NCBI RefSeq assembly: GCF_001542775.1
Contig: NZ_CP014145.1
Location: 806,001 to 870,000 of the forward strand
DNA length: 64,000 bases
Origin: Microterricola viridarii
Lineage (GTDB): Bacteria > Actinomycetota > Actinomycetes > Actinomycetales > Microbacteriaceae
Reading direction: 5' to 3'
Shown here: piece after piece, positions 59,554 through 64,000 of the stretch
How the letters are laid out: each line of letters begins with the position of its first letter
Position numbering within the stretch: the stretch's first letter is position 1
Position numbers and translations under genes: made by a program
The notes under the pieces: model-generated
Database searches by the model: none
Told to the model about the DNA's origin: nothing
The model's input: the letters and a program-made list of their open reading frames with translations, nothing else

Positions 59554-61086
59554 GTGACCACGCCCAACACCACCCAATCTGTGCCCACTGCAGTGCAGCC
59601 AGCGCGCAGCAGACGGCAGTGGGTCGCGCTCGCCGTGCTCATGTTGCCGGTGCTGCTCGTGTCGATCGACAACACGGTGCTGAACTTCGCGCTGCCGGCC
59701 ATCTCCGAGGCGCTGCAGCCCACCGGCACCCAGCTGCTCTGGATGATCGACATCTACCCGCTGATGCTGGCCGGCCTGCTCGTCGCGATGGGCAGCCTCG
59801 GCGACCGGATCGGCCGCCGCAAGCTGCTTCTCATCGGTTCCGCCGGCTTCGGAATCGTCTCTGTGCTCGCCGCATTCGCCCCGAGCATCGAGTACCTCAT
59901 CGCCGCCCGGGCCCTGCTCGGCTTCTTCGGCGCCATGCTGATGCCCTCGACGTTGTCGCTGCTGCGCTCTGTCTTCACCGACCGGGAACAGCGCCGCCTC
60001 GCGGTCGCCGTCTGGGCCAGCGGATTCGCGGCCGGCAGTGCGCTCGGCCCGATCGTCGGTGGCTTCCTGCTTGAGCACTTCACCTGGGGCTCCGTGTTCC
60101 TCATCGCCGTGCCGCTGCTGCTGCCGCTCCTGATCATGGTGCCGCTGCTGGTTCCGGAGTCGCGCGACCCGAACCCGGGCAAGATCGACGTGGCCAGCAT
60201 CCTGCTCTCGCTGTTCACCATGCTTCCCATCGTGCTCGGCATCAAGCGCGTCGCCGAGGGCGGCTTCGACCTGTTCGGTGCCATCGCGGTGCTGGTTGGC
60301 CTCGCGGCCGGTGTGCTGTTCGTGCGCAGGCAGAAGCGGCTCGAGACGCCCATGCTCGACCTCGAGCTGTTCCGCCGCGGTGCGTTCAGCGGCGCCGTCC
60401 TGATCAACCTGTTCAGCGTCATCGCGCTCGTCGGCGGCCTGTTCTTCGTGTCGCAGCACCTGCAGCTCGTGCTCGGGCTCTCCCCGATGAACGCGGGCCT
60501 CATCCTGGTGCCCGGGCTCGTGGTGATGATCATCGCCGGCCTCGCGGTCGTGCCGATCGCCAAGCGGGTGCGGCCATCACGCCTGATTCCCGCCGCGCTG
60601 CTCATCTCGGTCGGTGGCTACGCGGCCATCGCAGTGACCGGCGGCGAGATCTCGGCGCTGGGCATCGCGGTCACGTTCACCGCGCTGGGCCTCGGCATCG
60701 GCGCGGCGGAGACCGTCTCCAACGAGCTCATCCTCTCCAACGTCTCCGCCGACAAAGCGGGCGCGGCATCCGCCGTCTCCGAGACCGCGTATGAGCTGGG
60801 CGCCGTGCTCGGAACGGCGATCCTCGGCACCATCCTCACCGCCTCGTACCGGGCAGCCGTCGAGCTGCCGCAAGGCCTGAGCGCTGCGCAGCAGGCGGCG
60901 GCGGGGGAGACCCTGGGCGGAGCGGTCGCGGTAGCCGGCGAACTCCCCACCGACCTCGGCGCTGTGCTGCTGGACTCGGCGCGTGCCGCCTTCGACAGCG
61001 GTGCGGGCATGGCCGCATGGATCGGCGCCGGGCTGGTGCTGGCGGCGGCCGTGATCGGCCTGACCACGCTGCGCAAGGCGAGCTGA
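59554..61086 (+). CDS. MFS drug efflux transporter, DHA2 (14-helix) type
   Basis: The 510-residue protein has about 14 hydrophobic helices. LVSIDNTVLNFALPAIS in helix 1 (the D-x-T motif of the DHA2/QacA group), LVAMGSLGDRIGRRKLLLIG near residue 85 (MFS motif A) and FAAGSALGPIVGGFLLEHFTWGSVFLI near 152 in pieces (motif C region) place it among QacA/SmvA/LfrA-like proton-drug antiporters. The GTG at 59554 is preferred because the GAAAGA ribosome-binding site is at a suitable distance; TTG 59545 is too close. It is regulated by the divergent TetR gene, by inference. Confidence 0.92.
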   Translation: MTTPNTTQSVPTAVQPARSRRQWVALAVLMLPVLLVSIDNTVLNFALPAISEALQPTGTQLLWMIDIYPLMLAGLLVAMGSLGDRIGRRKLLLIGSAGFGIVSVLAAFAPSIEYLIAARALLGFFGAMLMPSTLSLLRSVFTDREQRRLAVAVWASGFAAGSALGPIVGGFLLEHFTWGSVFLIAVPLLLPLLIMVPLLVPESRDPNPGKIDVASILLSLFTMLPIVLGIKRVAEGGFDLFGAIAVLVGLAAGVLFVRRQKRLETPMLDLELFRRGAFSGAVLINLFSVIALVGGLFFVSQHLQLVLGLSPMNAGLILVPGLVVMIIAGLAVVPIAKRVRPSRLIPAALLISVGGYAAIAVTGGEISALGIAVTFTALGLGIGAAETVSNELILSNVSADKAGAASAVSETAYELGAVLGTAILGTILTASYRAAVELPQGLSAAQQAAAGETLGGAVAVAGELPTDLGAVLLDSARAAFDSGAGMAAWIGAGLVLAAAVIGLTTLRKAS

Positions 61087-61174
61087 CGACGGCGTAACCG
61101 GGGTGGGCCGCGGTACTACGCTGGGAACAGTCGTCAGTGCCGTCAGGCCCACCCCGTCTTAGTCAAGGAGTGCA

Positions 61175-62233
61175 ATGTCCCGTGTCGTGAAACTTGCTGT
61201 CATCCCCGGTGACGGGATTGGTCCAGAGGTGATCGCCGAGGCGCTCAAGGTCTTGGATGCCGCGACCGCCGGCAGCGACGTCACCATCGACAGCACGCAC
61301 TTCTCGCTCGGCGCCGCCCGGTTCCTCGAAACCGGCGATGTGCTCACGGACGCCGACCTCGGCAGCATCAAGGAGCACGACGCCATCCTGCTCGGCGCCG
61401 TCGGCGGTGTGCCCGGCGACCCTCGCCTGGCGAACGCCAACATCGAGCGCGGGCTGCTGCTGAAGCTCCGCTTCAGCCTCGACCACTACGTCAACCTGCG
61501 CCCGAGCGTGCTCTACCCCGGCGTGCCCAGCCCGCTGGCCGCCCCCGGCGACGTCGACTTCGTCGTCGTGCGCGAAGGCACAGAGGGCCCGTACGTCGGC
61601 AACGGCGGCGCGATTCGCCAGGGCACGCCGCACGAGGTCGCCAACGAGGTCTCGGTGAACACCGCGTTCGGGGTCGAGCGCGTCGTGCGCCACGCCTTCG
61701 CCGTGGCATCCGCCCGCCCGCGCAAGAAGCTCACCCTCGTGCACAAGACCAACGTCCTGGTCTTTGCCGGCTCGCTCTGGCAGCGCACCGTGAACGCGGT
61801 CGCCGCCGAGTTCCCCGACGTCACCGTCGACTACCTGCACGTTGACGCCGCGACGATCTTCTTGGTGACGGATCCTGCTAGATTTGACGTCATCGTCACA
61901 GACAATCTCTTCGGCGACATCCTCACCGATCTGGCGGCCGCAATCAGCGGCGGCATCGGCCTCGCTGCCTCGGGCAACATCAACCCGAGCGGCCAGTTCC
62001 CCAGCATGTTCGAACCGGTCCACGGATCGGCCCCCGACATCGCAGGCAAGCAACTGGCCGACCCCACCGCAGCGATCCTCTCCGTCGCACTGCTTCTGGC
62101 CCACCTCGGCCTCGAAGCGGCTGCCGAGAACGTCAACCGCGCGGTCGTCGCCGACATCGCAGCACGCACGGGCCAGCCCCGCGCCACCGCTGCCATCGGC
62201 GACGCTATCGTCAGCACCCTCTCCATCGACTAG
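61175..62233 (+). CDS. leuB: 3-isopropylmalate dehydrogenase
   Basis: LeuB oxidatively decarboxylates 3-isopropylmalate in leucine synthesis. The 352-residue protein shows [21 protein letters not shown] near the N-terminus in pieces, [13 protein letters not shown] near residue 70, [17 protein letters not shown] with the Arg substrate contacts near 92, [15 protein letters not shown] near 130, [12 protein letters not shown] near 190 (Lys of the site), [31 protein letters not shown] near 225 in pieces with the metal Asp residues, and [14 protein letters not shown] near 278. ATG 61175 follows AAGGAG. ilvE starts eight bases after its stop, giving a branched-chain amino acid operon. Confidence 0.95.
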   Translation: MSRVVKLAVIPGDGIGPEVIAEALKVLDAATAGSDVTIDSTHFSLGAARFLETGDVLTDADLGSIKEHDAILLGAVGGVPGDPRLANANIERGLLLKLRFSLDHYVNLRPSVLYPGVPSPLAAPGDVDFVVVREGTEGPYVGNGGAIRQGTPHEVANEVSVNTAFGVERVVRHAFAVASARPRKKLTLVHKTNVLVFAGSLWQRTVNAVAAEFPDVTVDYLHVDAATIFLVTDPARFDVIVTDNLFGDILTDLAAAISGGIGLAASGNINPSGQFPSMFEPVHGSAPDIAGKQLADPTAAILSVALLLAHLGLEAAAENVNRAVVADIAARTGQPRATAAIGDAIVSTLSID

Positions 62234-62241
62234 GACGAACG

Positions 62242-63351
62242 ATGACCAACACCGACAGCACCCCAGCCCCGCTCGAATTCGCCGTCACCCGCAACCTCGT
62301 GGGCACCTCGGATGCCGCCCGCGCCGAGATCCTCGCCGACCCCGGCTTCGGCAACCACTTCACCGACCACATGGTCGACATCTGCTGGTCGGTCAAGGGC
62401 GGCTGGCACCGCCCGCGAGTGCAGCCGTACGGGCCGATCCCGCTGGACCCGGCCGCCGCCGTGCTGCACTACTCGCAGACCATCTTCGAGGGCATGAAGG
62501 CCTACCGGCACGAGGACGGCTCCATCTGGACGTTCCGCCCGGAGGCGAACGCTGCACGCCTGCAGCGCTCCGCCCAGCGCCTGGCCCTGCCCGAGCTGCC
62601 GACGGAGTACTTCCTCGAGTCGCTCAAGCAGCTCATCGCCGTCGACGGCGCCTGGGTGCCGACCGAGGAGGACCAGAGCCTCTACATCCGCCCGTTCATG
62701 TTCGCCAAGGAGGCCTTCCTCGGCGTGCGCGCGGCAGAGAAGGTCGCCTACTACGTCATCGCCAGCCCCGCCGGTGCGTACTTCCCCGGTGGCGTGAAGC
62801 CGATCTCGATCTGGCTCTCCACCGACTACGCCCGCGCCGGCCGCGGCGGAACCGGTGCGGCCAAGACCGGCGGCAACTACGCCTCCAGCCTGCTGCCGCA
62901 GGCAGAGGCCTACGCGCAGGGCTGCGCCCAGGTGCTCTTCCTCGATTCCTCTGAGGGCAAGTACCTCGAGGAGCTCGGCGGCATGAACGTCGTCCTCGTC
63001 TACAAGGACGGCCGCGTCGTCACGCCGGAGTCGCCCAGCATCCTCGCGGGCATCACGCTCGACTCGGTGCTGCAGCTGGCTCGCGACCGCGGACTCCAGG
63101 TGGAGCAGCGCCGCGTCACGCTGGCCGAGTGGCAGGAGGGCGTGGCATCCGGCGACATCACCGAGGTGTTCGCCTGCGGCACCGCCGCCGTCATCACCCC
63201 GATCGCCCAGCTGCGCAACAACGAGGTCACGATCGGCGATGCCGACGCGCCCGCCGGGCCGCTGACCATGTCGTTGCGCGAAGAGCTCACCGACATCCAG
63301 TACGGCCGTCGCCCAGACAAGCACGGCTGGCTCACGCGCCTCGACGCGTAG
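62242..63351 (+). CDS. ilvE: Branched-chain amino acid aminotransferase
   Basis: IlvE transfers amino groups between glutamate and the 2-keto acids of leucine, isoleucine and valine. The 369-residue fold-type IV PLP enzyme has GPIPLDPAAAVLHYSQTIFEGMKAYR in pieces near residues 66-92, LYIRPFMFAKEAFLGV near 150 and the PLP Lys in GTGAAKTGGNYASSLLP near 208-224. GGMNVVLVYKDG near 247, PSILAGITLDSVL near 265 and EVFACGTAAVITPI near 308 complete the signature. It follows leuB by eight bases. The C-terminus reads YGRRPDKHGWLTRLDA, as usual in actinobacterial IlvE. Confidence 0.95.
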   Translation: MTNTDSTPAPLEFAVTRNLVGTSDAARAEILADPGFGNHFTDHMVDICWSVKGGWHRPRVQPYGPIPLDPAAAVLHYSQTIFEGMKAYRHEDGSIWTFRPEANAARLQRSAQRLALPELPTEYFLESLKQLIAVDGAWVPTEEDQSLYIRPFMFAKEAFLGVRAAEKVAYYVIASPAGAYFPGGVKPISIWLSTDYARAGRGGTGAAKTGGNYASSLLPQAEAYAQGCAQVLFLDSSEGKYLEELGGMNVVLVYKDGRVVTPESPSILAGITLDSVLQLARDRGLQVEQRRVTLAEWQEGVASGDITEVFACGTAAVITPIAQLRNNEVTIGDADAPAGPLTMSLREELTDIQYGRRPDKHGWLTRLDA

Positions 63352-63380
63352 CCAGCACCTCACTCAGGAAGCCTTCTGCC

Positions 63381-64000
63381 ATGAAGATCGCCCGGTTCAG
63401 CCACGACTCCCGCATCGCCTACGGCATCGTCGACGAGACCGACCTCGTCGTGCTCGCCGCCGACCCCATGTTCGCCGGCCTCGACACGACGGGGGAGCGG
63501 GTGCCGTTGGCCGACGCCGTGTTGCTGGCCCCGGTCATCCCGCGCTCCAAGGTCATCGGCCTCGACCGCGGGTACTACCCGGATGACGTTGCCAAGGAGA
63601 CGCAGGAGGACGGCGGTGACCACCGGCTCGAACCGCAGTTCTTCCTGAAGCCGAACACGACCGTGGTCGGGCCGAACGACAGGGTGATCCTGCCGGCGGC
63701 CTCGGCCGCGGTGCACGCTGAGGCCGAGCTTGCCATTGTGATCGGCAAGATCGCGAAGAACGTGCCCGTCGAGGGCGCCAGCGACGTGATCTTCGGCTAC
63801 ACGGTCGCCAACGACCTGACCGCCGTCGACCTGATGAAGGGCGACGACCACATTGCCAGGGCGAAGAGCTTCGACGGGTTCTGCCCGATCGGCCCGTACA
63901 TCGAGACGGAGTTCGAGCCCGACACCGCCGTCGTCACCGGCGCGGTCAACGGTGCGGTCACGCAGAGCGCGGAGATGACGCTGCGGCGCCACTCTCCGGC
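63381..64000 (+). CDS. Fumarylacetoacetate hydrolase family protein, 3' end outside window
   Basis: The frame from ATG 63381, preceded by CAGGAAGCC, is open to the window edge (about 206 codons). It reads MKIARFSHDSRIAYGIVDE, then PRSKVIGLDRGYYPDD near residue 54, the metal-binding region AEAELAIVIGK near 113, and FGYTVANDLTAVDLMK and ARAKSFDGFCPIGPY near 135-175 in the order typical of FAH enzymes. It starts 29 bases after ilvE, so it is probably in the same operon. Substrate is unknown; related genes are often near leuB-ilvE in this group, from memory. It is distinct in sequence from the family member at 46820. Confidence 0.9.
   Translation, partial: MKIARFSHDSRIAYGIVDETDLVVLAADPMFAGLDTTGERVPLADAVLLAPVIPRSKVIGLDRGYYPDDVAKETQEDGGDHRLEPQFFLKPNTTVVGPNDRVILPAASAAVHAEAELAIVIGKIAKNVPVEGASDVIFGYTVANDLTAVDLMKGDDHIARAKSFDGFCPIGPYIETEFEPDTAVVTGAVNGAVTQSAEMTLRRHSP

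Noticed and set aside
1..64000. tRNA, rRNA, phage, integrase or transposase genes
   Set aside because: I looked for T-loop-like GGTTCGA contexts outside genes and for recombinase motifs and found none that could be supported; a covariance-model scan would be needed to exclude small RNAs.

Overview
This 64 kb window is chromosomal DNA from a high-GC Gram-positive actinomycete, most likely a member of the Microbacteriaceae. The evidence is the uniformly GC-rich codon use, frequent GTG starts, short 1-4 base gene overlaps, FCD-type FadR regulators, the actinobacterial ferrochelatase, and small dispersed intergenic repeats. I found no rRNA, tRNA, CRISPR array, phage genes or transposase. Most genes are housekeeping or catabolic. 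The family assignments rest on motifs read by eye, without database searches.

Layout. 1-2.9 kb: infB (cut by the window edge) and rbfA. 2.9-8.8 kb: a tight operon of two paralogous secreted lipoproteins, a membrane-fusion protein with a peptidoglycan-binding-like domain, and a MacB-like ABC ATPase and permease. 9.0-12.4 kb: mutY, a uridine-kinase-like protein, a long block of intergenic repeats and a ketopantoate-reductase-like gene. 12.4-15.2 kb: truB, two small membrane-protein genes (one frameshifted) and ribF. truB and ribF usually sit directly behind rbfA. 15.2-18.1 kb: an unknown protein, a CynX-like MFS transporter and a ROK kinase. 18.1-22.7 kb: a SorC/DeoR regulator with a perfect 18-bp palindrome upstream, deoC, and two aldehyde dehydrogenases, the second lacking the catalytic domain. 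22.7-28.4 kb: GDPD, SGNH hydrolase, M20 peptidase, a CsoR/RcnR-like regulator, a DUF2207 protein and a small membrane protein. 28.5-34 kb: SNF2-type helicase, 6-phosphofructokinase, Nudix hydrolase, a Pit phosphate transporter and a small partner protein.

34.3-37.3 kb: two divergent nucleobase permeases. 37.3-44.2 kb: a five-gene minus-strand operon (glutamine-synthetase-like, C26 hydrolase, aldehyde dehydrogenase, SDR, FadR regulator) divergent from an ethanolamine-type permease. Together these fit a gamma-glutamylation route for ethanolamine or a related amine. 44.3-46.4 kb: DUF4190 protein and aspartase. 46.8-50 kb: FAH-family hydrolase, L-fuconate-dehydratase-like enzyme and FadR regulator, probably part of L-fucose/fuconate catabolism. 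50.3-54.2 kb: Ada-AlkA fusion, membrane protein, and an RNB ribonuclease gene broken by a one-base frameshift. 54.2-61.1 kb: proS, an SDR-DUF2867 protein, ferrochelatase, and a TetR regulator divergent from a DHA2-type MFS pump whose promoter carries a palindromic operator. 61.2-64 kb: leuB, ilvE and a truncated FAH-family gene.

The best candidates for something undescribed are: the twin-lipoprotein ABC operon; the incomplete aldehyde dehydrogenase paired with a complete one behind deoC; a possible shared operator linking deoxyribose catabolism to a purine permease; and a family of dyad-containing intergenic repeats concentrated at gene 3' ends.
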